A stretch of 64,000 nt of DNA, taken from contig NC_083389.1 in assembly GCF_031755915.1 (NCBI RefSeq), positions 24,737,001-24,801,000 on the forward strand, written 5' to 3'. Both the position numbers and the translations under genes were made by a program. The notes under the pieces were generated by a model. That model worked only from the letters and a program-made list of their open reading frames with translations, searched no databases and was not told where the DNA came from. Positions 23,343-35,600 of this stretch are shown here, piece by piece. The stretch's first letter is position 1, and each line of letters begins with the position of its first letter. The DNA is from Ziziphus jujuba (lineage: Eukaryota; Streptophyta; Magnoliopsida; Rosales; Rhamnaceae).

Positions 23343-23699
23343 CCAAAATAGTTCCAAAGGTAGTTGATTGTATCTTCATAAGATATGTATAAAATAGTAG
23401 TACATATCGGTTTCTTGTATATAGGTATGAAATTCTTGATATACAAAAGAACACGATAATATAATCGAGAAATGCTTAATTTTTCAAGCACATTTTTCCG
23501 TTTAAGGTTGAAGAAGACCGAGTTCATCTAAATAAACATATGATGCTATCAGTGAAGATAATCATGATAAGGATCAAGAATCGGAAATTTAAGTTGAGAC
23601 TGAGGTTGATCTGAAACAAAGCAAGAGAGTAAGAACTGAAAAATCCTTCGGTTTAGATTTTTTTACTTACATGCTAGAAAGTGAACCTCAAAGCTTCCA

Positions 23700-24512
23700 A
23701 AAAACTATAAATTCTCCTAAAGGGAATTAATGGAAAGAAGCCATAAAAAGTGAGATTGATTCCATCTCATAAAGTCATACTAGGAAGTTAGTAGATCTTC
23801 TTCATGGTTGTAAACAGCTGGTTTACAAGTGGATTTTTAAAAGAATAGTGAAAGCAGATGGAACAATAGATAATTACAAAGCAAAGCTTGTAATTAACGG
23901 ATACAAGCAACAAGAATACCTTGATTATTTTGATACATATTCTTCGATGAACAAAATAAATTCCATAAAGATGGTACTGGCGATCGCTGCATTGTGGAAT
24001 CTTGAAGTACATCAAATGGATGTTGAAACAACCTTGCTTGATGGAGATCTATATGGAGCAACCTAAAGATTTTTCTGCCTTAGGAGAAGAAAAAAAAAAT
24101 CTATAGATTGGTGAAGTCTTTGTATATACTAAAACAAGCTCCAAAGCTATGGCATAAAAAAGTTGATAGTGCCATGCTAAATGATGGATTTAAAATAAAT
24201 GAGTGTAACAAATGTGTTCATGTAAAAGATACAGATAATGAATACATCATTCTTTGTTTATATGTAGATGACATACTCCATGAAAGATATGGGGCTTACT
24301 AATGTGATTTTAACAATGAAAATCACTAAGACTTCGAATGCAATCATTCTTAGTCAAACATATTATGTGGATAAAATACTGGCTAAGTTTAGTAATGATG
24401 ATACTGGTATAGCCAGAATACCCATAGATATGAATTTTCACTTATCCAAGATTGAAGAGGAGAGTGTATCTCAAATGGAATATGCAAAGGTGATTGAAAG
24501 TCTGATGTATGC
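23700..24512 (+). pseudogene. Copia-1 reverse transcriptase, truncated
   Basis: Blocks KEAIKSEIDSIS, KWIFKRIVKADGTIDNYKAK, LDYFDTYSSMNKINSIKMVL, LWNLEVHQMDVETTLLDGDL and LYILKQAPKLWHKKV lead to the catalytic LYVDDIL near 24260. A short stretch after VDD is deleted, then KDMGLTNVILTMKITKTSN and SQTYYVDKILAKF follow. Sequence breaks at AKVIESLMY (about 24512) and jumps straight into the 3' untranslated region, so RNase H is absent. Confidence 0.82.
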
Positions 24513-24931
24513 ACAGTCATGCTGAATGTGTTGGAAATAAGAATTACCTATATGAGAAAGAAGAGTGGCCAGTTCAAAGGAGAATTGTTAAGGATGCAAT
24601 TCTTTAGAAACTCAAGCACAACAAAGTGTTCAAGGCCAAAATGAACACAATAGTGAGAACTGAAGCGTATCAGGAAGGAATCTACGTGGAAAAAAGGTTC
24701 AAAGACATCGAATCTACGAAATGGTTCAAAGAATTGAAGCGTACCAGGAAGCATACAAACGATGAAATGGTCGAAGATATTGAATCTACCACTAGTCAAT
24801 AAAGAAGATATAGTCTTATAGGGAAAGGTTCAAAAAGTAACATCTACCTATCCTATGTAGGTTCTAACTGCAAAGCTTTACCACCAGAGTTTTACATTGT
24901 TCTAAATCATCAAATCATTCATGTGGTGGAT
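24513..24931 (+). other. Copia-1 3' untranslated region and polypurine tract
   Basis: Homologous to 29005-29385. It ends ATTCATGTGGTGGAT just before the LTR; the second copy has ATTCATGTGGGGGAT, a typical copia polypurine tract. Confidence 0.6.
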
Positions 24932-25437
24932 TGTAATGTTTTTGTAATAATTATTGGTGAATGATTTGCAATAATTGTGGTTTAATGGGTATTTATTACT
25001 TTTTATTGTCTTAACCTGTTGGAATTTGAAAAAGAAGGTGTCTTTTGACGAAAGTGGGTTTTTGTAAGAAAAAAACATAGCATTCAACCTTCCCCCTCAT
25101 GAGTTTTGGAAAATAGTGGAAAAGTGTATTTTAGATTGTAGTGTGTGTGGTAAAGGGAAGGCATTGGAAGTTCAAAGAGAATAGGCTTTGGTGGTGCCGC
25201 GTTCGAGACTTAGTTCTATTGTATCATGGGAGATGACCATCGTAAAAACATCTGCACAAGTGGGACCGAAATCATCTTAAAGAAACTGTGGTACCACACA
25301 GACCTTGGACAGATCAAACAATAAGCTGATCATCAAATCAAAGGCATACAGGTTCTTATAATTTTGTTTGTTTTATTTTCTTATATTTTTATTATTCCAC
25401 ATATATTTACATATATTTATTTATATTTTCATACAAG
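24932..25437 (+). repeat. Copia LTR shared between copia-1 and copia-2
   Basis: Starts TGTAATGTTTTTG right after the polypurine tract. It matches 29386-30105 and, inverted, 30107-30446. Its right end is set at ATTTTCATACA only because homology to the second copy stops there, so it may be off by a few bases. No primer site is recognisable after it. Confidence 0.65.
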
Positions 25438-26586
25438 CTGTTTATTTGTGTTTTATTAAAAATTATTTTCATGAAATTTGCTAGCCCATGTTATTATGAA
25501 TTTTTTAGCATTTTTCCGATGAATTTCTGTCATCGGAATAGTGAAAAAGGGTGGAAAAATTTGCAATCGGGTCGACTGACCTATTTACTAGGAAAATAGC
25601 TCTAAATTGACCCGATGAAAGGTTGAAAAGGGGTCAAAAAATGGGTAAACGGGCCAGATTCTGGGTTAATGGGCCTATAATTTAATTCTGTTGAATCTGG
25701 CCCAATTTTAAAGCTCGACCCATAGTTAGAAAAGGCTACTATTCAATCCATCATCCAAGTCGCAGATCAAAACCTAGCCCATGAGAAAGTTGGCCCACAT
25801 GTTTATGGGGCATGCCGCGTGTCATCGATAGAGTGGTGCCATGTGGCATAGCTAGTCAGTGACATGTGTTGCATAGTGGCAGTCCCATGTGGCATGCAGT
25901 GGCAAGGCCACGTGGTAAATAGTGGTTGGCCCACATGTCGCATAGCCTCGAGGCCACATGTCTCCAAGTGGCAAGGCCATGGGTTGCACAAAGAGATGTG
26001 TCATGTGTAGCACAGAGGCGAAGCCACGTGTCAGCCTACCAGAGTGCCATATGTTGGCAAGTGGATGGTGACACATGTCTACCCGTGATTGGACCACATG
26101 TTGGCCAATGGCACATGACATATGTTCGACATTGGAGGGTCATGTCAGCATGATATGCAACATGACACCTCAGCAAAGGCCACATCATTAGACACATAGA
26201 TTGATATGTAATCGCTTCATCAGCATGACTGGTCACTATATCAGACGTATTGCCATGTGGCTGAGACACGTCAGCAAGTATGACACGTAACGGGTGCCAC
26301 ATCAGCATTGATGCCACATCAATGTTGTGACATGCCAGCATGCCATTTGTGATGATGTCATCATGGTGCAATTGATGATATCAGCTGGTGGGTGTATAAA
26401 GCAGTTTTTGTGAGTGTATACAACAATTTTATGGGTGTATACATTAATTTTATGGATGTATACAGGAATTTTTATGTTGTATACAAAAATCCTAAAAAAT
26501 CACATTGTTGTATTTCTATTGAAAATTGGTTTAAATCAGTTTGTTGAGATAGAAAACAATAACTAATTGATTGTGATTTTACATAA
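25438..26586 (+). other. Copia-2 leader with CACATG-rich and 21-bp repeats
   Basis: Non-coding. From about 25795 to 26385 the DNA is much richer in G and C and full of words such as CCACATG, CCACGTG and GCATGAC in both orientations, a degenerate short-unit repeat. It is followed at 26391-26490 by five copies of a 21-22 bp unit starting GTGTATA(C). Open frames across it are repeat artefacts. Confidence 0.6.
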
Positions 26587-28985
26587 ATAGCAAGTGGAGA
26601 TAATGTGACTATGCCCATTGCACAAGTGCTAACTCAAACTCCTATGATTCAAATGCCTCATCTTGCAAATCATGGAGAGAGATCAGAGTAGTTCAATGGA
26701 GCACATTTCAAAAGGTGGCAACAGAAGATATTGTTCTACTTGACGACACTGAACATTGCGAGGTTCTTAACTGAAGACACACCACCGAGTAATGAAGAGA
26801 GTGACAAAAAGACACTCATGGTGGTAGATGCGTGGAAGTATTCTAATTATTTACGTCTAAATTATGTGCTAAATGGCTAATCTAATGCTTTGTATGAAAT
26901 GTACTTGGGCATAAAGACAGAAAAGGAGCTAGGGAAAACTTTGGACAGCAAATACAAAACTAAGAATGTAGGTTCCGAAAAGTTTATTGTAGGCTAATTC
27001 TTGGACTACGTGATGGTGGATTCAAAACCATTAATGAGTCAAGTACATGAGTTGCAAGTGCTCATTCAAAAATTTCTTGATGAAAGGATGATAATTAATG
27101 AAGCCTTACAAGTAACTACTATGGTTGAGAAGCTACCTCCTATTTGAAGAGACTTTAAGAATTATCTAAAACACAAGAGAAAGAAAATGAATATGAAGGC
27201 TATTGTTGGCAAGCTTCGTATTGAAGATGACAATAGAAGATCTGATAAAGATCTTTGAAGGCTAGGGTGAAGGCTAATATGGTGGAGCATGGTCAAAGCT
27301 CCAATAATAAGAAGAAAACTGGAAGAGCTTCCATAGTAGTGTTGTCTATGGATTGAACTTGGTGAGATCAAATCTTAGAGAGTGGTGAATTGATATTCAT
27401 GCAACCCACCATGTATGTTCCGACAATAATTTTTTTCACTTCCTTCGAGCCAAGTAAAAATGGTGAGAAGTTGGGAAATACCGCCACATCAGAAATCTAA
27501 AGGGAAAGCAAGGTAGTCCGGAAGATGACCTCTGGAAACGATATGACTCTGAATAATGTGTTGTATGTTCTGAACATTCGTAAGAATCTGGTGTCTAGAT
27601 CGCCACTAAACAAACATAGTTTTCACTTAATGTTTGAGTGAGATAAGGCTATTTTGTCCAAGTATGGAATGTTTATGGGAAAAGCTATGTAGTCAATGAT
27701 TTATTTAAACTGAATGTAATGATTGTAAAATAAAGCTAGAACTTCTTCTATTTATTTGCTTGAGTCTTCCAATTTATGGTATTGTAGACTGGATCATGTT
27801 AATTATAATTCTTTGCGATGATTAATTAACTTAAATCATATTCCCACATTTGAAATTGATTCCAAACGTAAGTGTGAAACTTGTATAGAGGTAAAAATAA
27901 TGAGATTACCATATCAAACGATTGAGAGGAATACCGAACCTTTGGATTTAATCGATAGTGATATATGTGATTGGAAATCTATGCCAACTAAAGGTGGTAA
28001 TAAGTATTTTATCACCTTTATTGATGATAGCATGAAATATTGCTATGTATAATTGCTTAGGAGCAAAGATGAGGTGATAAATAATTTTATTCCCTATAAA
28101 ATTGAAGTTGAAAGTTAGCTCAATGGAAAGGTTAAAGTAATTAGAAGTGATCATGGTAGCGAGAATATAATACCATTTGGTGAGTATTGTGCCCAACATG
28201 GTGTTAGACATTAAGTTACTCCACCATATTCACCACAATCAAATGGTCTGGTTGAATGGAAAATTCGTACATTGAAAGAAATGATGAATACAAAATTGGA
28301 TTAACTCAGAACTTGTAGGGGGAAGCCATTCTGTTGGAAAATTACATTTTAAATAAGGTGTCCTGGAAAGATCAAATAAAGATGCCTTATGAGCTTTGGT
28401 GTTCACATTAGCTGATGCAGTTGTAACGTGGAAGTCCTTGAAACAAACTATTATAGCTTAGTCCATGATGGAGTCTAAGTTCATTGCATTAGATAAATGT
28501 GGTGAAGAGGTTGAATGGCTACGTCAATTTCTAGAGAACATTCTAAGATGGCCTAAACATATGCCAATGATAAGTTTACATTATGGTAGTTAATCTACGA
28601 TTGGCAGGGCATAGAGTATTATGTATAATGTAAAGTCTAGACATATATGCCGAAGATACAATTCTATTAGACAGTTAATCTCAACTAGAGTTATCTCGAT
28701 AGACTATATAAAGTCATAAGATAACAATGCGAATTTACTAACCAAAGGGTTAAATAGAGAATTAGTTGAGAACTCATCGAAGGGAATGGGATTGAAGCCT
28801 GTGAATAAAGTTGATACGATGGAAACCCAACCTAGTTTACTGGAGATTCCAAGATTTAGGTTCAATTGGAGAATGCAATTGTAAAGACTGGCATGAATCA
28901 TTATAGGGGTTAATCCTCTACCCATTCTTATGATAAAACAGTGATAGATGAAGGTTAAGCATAAAGTATGTTTTTAATAATTCTA
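26587..28985 (+). pseudogene. Copia-2 gag-pol, heavily degraded and lacking reverse transcriptase
   Basis: Gag begins at 26587 with the same ATA GCA AGT start as copia-1 and follows it closely (26690-27330). Protease and integrase traces follow (27390-28390, for example SVETPFGEYCAQHGVRH-like and PPYSPQSNG-like stretches in broken frames). Near 28395 sequence jumps from the integrase end to RNase H: ADAVVTWKSLKQTI, then SMMESKFIAL and EEVEWLRQFLENILRWPKHM. Reverse transcriptase is missing. Stops and shifts are frequent. Confidence 0.75.
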
Positions 28986-29385
28986 TAAGTGTGTGTTTGG
29001 TAATCTATGCATGGTCATGTTGATTACAATGGAAATAGGAATAACTATGTGAGAGAGAAAAGTGGATGCTTCAAAGAAGAACTGTTAAAGGTGCAATTCT
29101 TTAGAAACTCTTATAGAACCAAGGAGATGTTCAAGGCCAAAATGAACACAATAGTTAGAACTGAAGTGTACCAGGAAGGAATCTGTATGAACTATATTGT
29201 CTTTTACATAAAGAACGAAATGGTTCAAAGATATCGCATCTACCATTAATCAGTAAAGTAAATATAGTCTTACAAGGGAATGTTCAAAGAATAACATCTA
29301 TCTATCCTGCGTAGGTTTCAACTGTAGAGCTTTACAATCAAAGTGCTGCATTATCCATAGTTGTCAAATCATTCATGTGGGGGAT

Positions 29386-30105
29386 CTTAACGTTTTTATT
29401 TAATAAAAAATGTTTAAATGTTTTGACTTTAATGGGCCTTTATTATATTTTATGAGGTTTTATTTTCTTACTGTTTTTGGAAGGAGGAAAGTTTATGTGT
29501 GGGAAAAAGGAAGTGATTTAGACTTTTCCTTTTGATGACTAGTTTTGGAAAAAAAAAAAAAAAGGAATAATCTTTCTCTCTCTTTCTCTCGCTAGTAACA
29601 TTTGTGGAAAACAGAGAAAATACAATTTTTCTGCATTTTTGCATTGTGAGTGTGGTGAGTAAAGGTATATTGAGAGTTTGAAAAGAAAGGCTTCGGTGGT
29701 GCTATGTCCGAGAGCTTTTGCACTTGCTGTATCCTAGGAGATGATCGTCACAATAACATCTACATCGGTGGGACAAAAATCATCTTAAGAAAACTGTGGT
29801 ACGACACAGGTCTCGGATAGATCGAACAACAAGCAGATCATTAAATCAAAGGCATACAGTTTCTTATAATTTTGTTTGTTTTATTTTTGCATATTTTTAC
29901 TATTCCACATATATTTACATATATATATATATATATATATTCATGTATGTGGTACCACATAGGCTTCGGACAAATCGAACAACAAGCAGATCATCAAATC
30001 AAAGACATACAGGTTCTTATAATTTTGTTTGTTTTATTTTCCCTATATATTTTTTTATTATTCCACAGATATTTATATATATTTATTTATATTTTCATAC
30101 AAGCT
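29386..30105 (+). repeat. Copia-2 3' LTR with duplicated tail
   Basis: Follows ATTCATGTGGGGGAT. The last roughly 150 bp are present twice in tandem (about 29800-29945 and 29950-30105). Both copies include ATCGAACAACAAGCAGATCA and the TTATAATTTTGTTTGTTTTA block. An AT dinucleotide run lies at 29920-29940. Confidence 0.65.
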
Positions 30106-30106
30106 T

Positions 30107-30446
30107 AAGACGATTTCCGTCCTACTAGTGCAGATGTTTTTGTAATGGTTGTCTTGCATGATACAACGAAAGTTAAGGTTAGGACTCGGCACCACCGAAA
30201 CCTTTCTCTTCAAACTTCCAGTATCTTCACTTTACCACACACACCACAATTACTTTTCCACTATTTTCCAAAACTCACTAGGGGAAGGTTGAATGCTATG
30301 TTTTCTTCTTACAAAAACCCACTTTTGTCAAAAGACACATTCTTTTTCAAATTCCAAAATGTTAAGACAATAAAAAGCAATAAATGCCCATTAAACCAAA
30401 ATTATGGCAAATCATTCACCCATAATTATTACAAAAACATTACAGT
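30107..30446 (-). repeat. Inverted copia LTR fragment
   Basis: Reverse complement of 24932-25276 (LTR start through GAAATCATCTTAA). It includes the LTR's first bases TGTAATGTTTTTG at its right edge. It abuts the 3' LTR tail directly, in tail-to-tail arrangement. Confidence 0.75.
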
Positions 30447-31369
30447 ATATAGCTTATACACCATTCAAACAATCATTACAAACCATCCTACATTTAAGAA
30501 AAAACACACAAACATAAAAATTATATAGTTTTATTATAATTTTTTTTTTCTTTTATGTACAAATCTCAATATCATGATTTTTAGTCTTAGTTCCATCGTG
30601 TGTATAGAGGTTAATGCAACAATGGCATGCAGATTGAGAAGCATATATCCCCACTAATTCGTCTTGTTGCTTTGAAAAAATAAACATTGCGTACCTAGAA
30701 CATCATCCAATTAATTTAAGGGGGAGAAACATAATAAATTTTGCAATGCATAGGTAAGATTATAGTCTTTCATCATAGACCATGGTTCCTAGTTCAATGA
30801 TTATTAGAGTCACACCATGAGAAACAAAATTTAATTTTTCCACCAAAAGACAAAAGAAACACCACACTTAGCTCACTCAATGGCCTATGCAACAAACACA
30901 GGAAGCAATGACAGTATGTGATGTATAGAACTAGACACTGACAGATAATATACTTTTGAAAGCATCGCACTTGCAAATTATAAAAAAAAAAAACAAAAAA
31001 AAAAAAAACAAAACAAAACAAAAACCCAATTTATTTGTAGGCGTCAAACATTGTTAGATGATTTACGTACAAAGATGGGTGCCATAACAATTTGACAGGA
31101 TATATCAAATAAGTGAAGGAACTTAGGAGCAACAAACTGGCATAACACGAGAACGCTGACAGAGCGATGAAGGAGATGGTAGACAATCTATCAATTAATG
31201 TAACACATCTTATCTAATTTATCTTATTGATAAGAATTTATACCACTTATAAACTGCTATGCATACAAGTTTGGCCACTTAGGCTTCTTTAGACTCCAAA
31301 AAGAAAAAAAAAAGTAAAATAGAGAAATGCAGCCATGGAGAAAGCAATGAATTTGGAACTTTAGACTAC
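30447..31369. repeat. First copy of a dispersed repeat, interrupted
   Basis: Blocks 30749-30825 and 31200-31369 match the tandem repeat at 34240-34660 (CATAGGTAAGATTATAGTC..., ...AATAGAGAAATGCAGCCA). Between them is a 0.38-kb stretch with A-rich DNA that the other copies lack. No gene seen. Confidence 0.6.
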
Positions 31370-31857
31370 AGGCATCCCAAGGGACTCTTTATATTATGCT
31401 TTTTATTTTAAATATTCAATCCTCAAAAAAGATCTTGAATTTACTTTTGATTTTGATATTCTAGTAGAAAAAGTTAGTTTGATTTTTCAAATATAGAGAG
31501 CCCAAAACTATTTTCTACTTGTATTTTTTATTTGGTGCTGCACAAGTTTCAACAAAACTAACACATTTTTTATCAAAAAAATAAATTGTTTATTATTTTA
31601 TTTCATGGTATACAATAATTAATGTTTTTTTTTAAAAAATAAAAATAAAATGCATGATAAAAAGTTTTTTGAAGCACCTAATAAAGTTGTACTCTTTAAG
31701 GATGTTTTTGTTGAAATGTGGTGATCTTGCCACAATGTGCAAGGTAGTTCGGTTATACTTGCACTCTTTATTTTGCAACATCAAAGACCAAACATTATTT
31801 ATGTTTATGCATTTTATTTTATCTTGTAATGTTTAAGAACAATATCCTTTTTGTAAT

Positions 31858-31886
31858 GCCCTAAGCTCATTAACTAAGCTTAGGGC
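31858..31886. repeat. Perfect 10-bp-arm hairpin
   Basis: GCCCTAAGCT (31858-31867), a 9-nt spacer, then AGCTTAGGGC (31877-31886). It lies inside the inverted-repeat element. Confidence 0.7.
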
Positions 31887-32485
31887 CTTTTTGTCTAGTT
31901 GCTGGAATTGTATTTCCAGCAACATAAGTCCACTTCCTTGGATGCTGTTTGAAGAAGGTTTGGGATTTGGATCTGAATTTTGGATATAATAAGCTAGAAA
32001 TGCAGAGGAAGAAGCATAAAAAATAATGGCCCAATTTGGAGCTGGGAAGGCTGAGTTAAGCTCTAAACAATCTGACCCTTGTGCAGTTTTGTTGCCCAGA
32101 AAACTGGGCAAAACTGCCTCGGGTTTGATTATTTTTGGATGGGAAAATGGACTTTTTTTTATCTATTTTTTGGCTAGAACATAGCTTAATATTCAAAAAG
32201 GCTTCCCTCCAATTTTCAAGTCAAATGGAGCTGGTTTTTAAATTCAAATGCCTTAGACAAGCCGAACTGCCCATTAAAGAAGGTTTCTTGCATGCCCAGC
32301 ACATTGATTAGAGTTAGTTGAGGTAGTTTGGCTTGGTTGGTTACTTTTAATGCTTTTGTATTTATTGCTCAATATGGCAGCATATCTTATTGCCTTTTTC
32401 GATGTATTTAAAAGTATGAAAATTGTAATGAAAAAAAAGAGGAAGTAATATTCAAAAAAAAATATTTTTGAAAAACAACAATTTC

Positions 32486-32488
<3 letters not shown>

Positions 32489-32526
<38 letters not shown>
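32489..32526. repeat. (CT)n microsatellite
   Basis: About 18 uninterrupted CT units, likely length-variable. Confidence 0.9.
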
Positions 32527-32532
<6 letters not shown>

Positions 32533-32838
32533 AACTACTACATTTGTTTTCTTCTTCTTCCCAAAAGCTAACAACCTTCTCAAGAACCCCAAACCGCCAT
32601 TAAAACCAGAAACAAAAGCTTAACAAACCCAAAAAACAAAATCAAGAACCAAGAACCAACAACAGTCATTCTTGACTAACACCTTGAATGATTGTGCTCT
32701 AGGGTACAACAACATAAACCTACACCAAGTCCCATCAGTTTTTTAACTAGAAAAAATAAAATTTTACATTTTATCTTTAAAAATGGTCTTTAACTTGAAA
32801 ATTTTGCTTTTTCAAATAAAGAGACCCTTGGATGCCCT

Positions 32839-34239
32839 ATAAGGATACTGAAATGTTTCTTTATCATAAAAGAAATTCAGTTTAGTATACTTTCATGTGA
32901 AGAATGAGATTGCCAACATTTATAATTTTCTCTTGATAAACATCCTTCAATTCATCAAGTTAGTAAATAAGTACCAAATGACCTTCTTCTTCTTCTTCTT
33001 TTTTTTTTTTTCAAAAACTTATGTACCAAAATGATTTACAATTCTATCACCAAACTTTTACCTACCAATCCCATTGTTTTCATCAATTCCTTTAGAAGCA
33101 ATCAAGAAGCAATCAAGAAGAAGAAAGTGTTTCATTTAACATCCAGATCTTAAGACAAATGTAACAGTTGAAGTTCCTATAAATTTTCTTCCAAAATTTT
33201 AAGAATAAATATGTATTCATGACACTAAGAAAGAGGTTTACCAAACATCCAATAATATAGTGGAAGCTAAGCAGCCTAATGAAATGAATGATAAATTATA
33301 GCACAAAATGAACTCAAGCATTTAGTGTTCTAAGCGGAAGAATGCAACATAAATTGTAAACTTGCAGTCTAGTGCAAGGCTTTGGAAGGCTAAACCTTCT
33401 AACCATCGAACAATCCACCAGCACAAATTGGTAAGCCTCCAAATGTGATGTCGGGGGCAATTGTTATTAGTTAATTTATGTAAATTAGAATATAAATACT
33501 TCTGTGTTCTTGTAAATGTCTTCAAAATTCGAGGAAAAATAATACAAAAATAAACATCACTTCCAAAAAAAAGAAAAAAGAACATAGCAAGAAATACATC
33601 ACCAGGATGATCTCTTTGGGGTCTCTTCAGTCCCTACAAGAAAATAGATTAACTATCACACATACAACCTAGTGTTTTATAATTTGCAAAATTCAGAAGC
33701 AACAACAAAATAAACATAGAGTATCTACAAAATATCAAATACAATTGATGTGTATCAATCCTCTAGTTATAAATAATTTATGCTCAAAATAAGCTAATGT
33801 TAGGAACAATATATTACCTTTGAATATACGAAAGAACCATGTGTAAAAAATTGTCATACTAAACATAGATGGATTTCTCACAATTGCAAAATATTAGAAT
33901 GTACAAATATGATATGAGTTATGGAAGGCAATTACATAATTACAACTTCTGTTATTTTAGAAATCAAATGTTAATACATGAAAAATTTACATTTATTATG
34001 CCCAAGCCAATTTTTATTTACAAAAAAAAGAAAATAAATAAATTATAGGTAGAGATTTATTATCTTTACCATAAAGGTACCACAACAAGACTCATCATGC
34101 AATAGTTGAGGCTTATGCCTCATCAACTTGTCCTCTACAACCCAATGTCAGATTTTAGACCCATACCTAGCCAACATACGCAACCAAACAATCGGAAGGA
34201 AATGAATAATAATAATAATAATAATAATATTTTGCATCA
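32839..34239. other. AT-rich intergenic region
   Basis: 32839-32920 continues the dispersed repeat (matches 34670-34730). Otherwise AT-rich, with a TTC run near 32983 and an AAT run at 34207-34229. No gene supported. Confidence 0.45.
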
Positions 34240-34735
34240 CATAGGTAAGATTATAGTCTTTCATCATAGAACATGGTTCCTAGTATAATTATTATCAGAG
34301 TCACACCATTATTTATAACACATTCGATCAATTTTTTATTATTCATAAGAATTTACACCAGTTAATCAACTTTTAAACTGCTATGCAGACAAGTTTGCCA
34401 TTTAGGCTTCTTACATAGGAAAGATTATAGTCTTTCATAATAGAACATGGTTCCTAGTTTAATGATTATTTGAGTCACACCATTATTAATAACACATTTG
34501 ATCAATTTTTTATTACTGATAAAAATTTATACTAGTTAAGCAACTTTAAAATTGCTATGCAAACAAGTTTTGCCACTCAGGCTTCTTAATACACCAAGAA
34601 CACAGAGTAAAATAGAGAAATGCAGCCACGGATCAGAAAGCAATGAATTTGGAGCTTCTATTAGAATGTTAAAAATACTGAGAAGTTTTTTTACTGGTGA
34701 AAGAAATACAGTTTAGTAAATGTCTATCCTTCCTC
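34240..34735. repeat. Two tandem copies of a 174-bp unit
   Basis: Units start CATAGGTAAGATTATAGTC (34240) and CATAGGAAAGATTATAGTC (34414). The second continues into extra sequence to about 34735 that matches the dispersed copy at 31300-31369 plus 32845-32890. Confidence 0.7.
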
Positions 34736-34789
34736 AAGGTATGTTCAAGGGCAGTAAAATCCCCCTTCAAGGGAACTGGTTGTCGTAAT

Positions 34790-35600
34790 TGATTTAAAGT
34801 TATTATTAGAATTTATTTAAAAAAAAATATATTGTTTATGTGTTTTTTATACTAAGAGTTATAGTTGTAGTCAAACTATTTTCCTATTGAATAGTGGGTG
34901 TGGTTAGAGTTTTAGTCAATTTTTAGCACCTATCTCTCTTTTGACGTATAAGTCCTATCTTTTAACACCTATCTACTTGTTGTATAATGTTAACTTTGTT
35001 GCAAATATTGTGTAACTTTTTTTCTAAAATTTTTCTTAGCAGTTCAATGGCTATTTTTTATAACTTTATAAATAGAAGCATTCTTTCTCATTTAGAAACA
35101 CACAAAACATTTAGAAACAAATATTCTTTCCTCTTCTCTCAAAATATTTTTCTCTTAAATCCTCCATATTAATTTTTACTACTACCAAATATATTTTAGT
35201 GTATATATATATATATTTTTTTTTGAGCATTTCAGGTGTTCTAGGAGTTCGTAAGAATTCTTAGCTACACACAAGATTCCTAAAGAATCGTTGTATTTTG
35301 GGAGAGGAACGTTGGATAGCCCAATGCAGAAGGGGGCGTATCTTCTCTAAAGACAATGCATTTGCATTCCTCGATCCAACTAAACAGGCCATCGTAAACT
35401 CTGAATATTTGTTTATTATTTTATTATTGTTGTTTGGTTTTTGGAATTCGTAATTATAATTCATTTTTGTTATTCGTTTTATTTCCAACATTCTTAGAGA
35501 AGATATTCTGTTAGGATTCTTGTTTTCATAGCATCTGACTTTACTGTGGCATCTGTTGGTTCTGTTTCTTGCAAACCTGAAAAATTTTCTGGTCAAAATT
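34790..35600 (+). repeat. Putative 5' LTR and leader of copia-4
   Basis: Sequence directly upstream of a copia gag. A TATA-like TTTATAAATAGAAG lies at about 35064, followed by a pyrimidine-rich likely transcript start. LTR borders and primer site could not be fixed, since the 3' LTR is not in the window. Confidence 0.4.

Larger units (their letters stand above)
31370..32838. mobile_element. 1.47-kb element with 23-bp imperfect terminal inverted repeats
   Basis: Left end AGGCATCCCAAGGGACTCTT (31370 on) and right end, as reverse complement, AGGGCATCCAAGGGTCTCTT (32838 back). It splits a repeat whose uninterrupted version lies at 34640-34730, which gives an empty site. No transposase is visible. 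A 92-residue minus-strand frame (31833-32111) is not recognisable. Superfamily is uncertain and no clear target duplication is seen. Confidence 0.5.

Noticed and set aside
25803..26371. Several His/Cys/Met-rich open frames on both strands
   Set aside because: They come from the degenerate CACATG repeat, which stays open in many frames. No domain is visible.
25797..26390. CRISPR-like array from the repeated short words
   Set aside because: Repeats are degenerate, irregularly spaced, in both orientations, and in a plant genome within a retrotransposon leader.
31833..32111. 92-residue minus-strand protein-coding gene
   Set aside because: It contains parts of two palindromes inside a non-autonomous element. 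No domain or splice context was seen.
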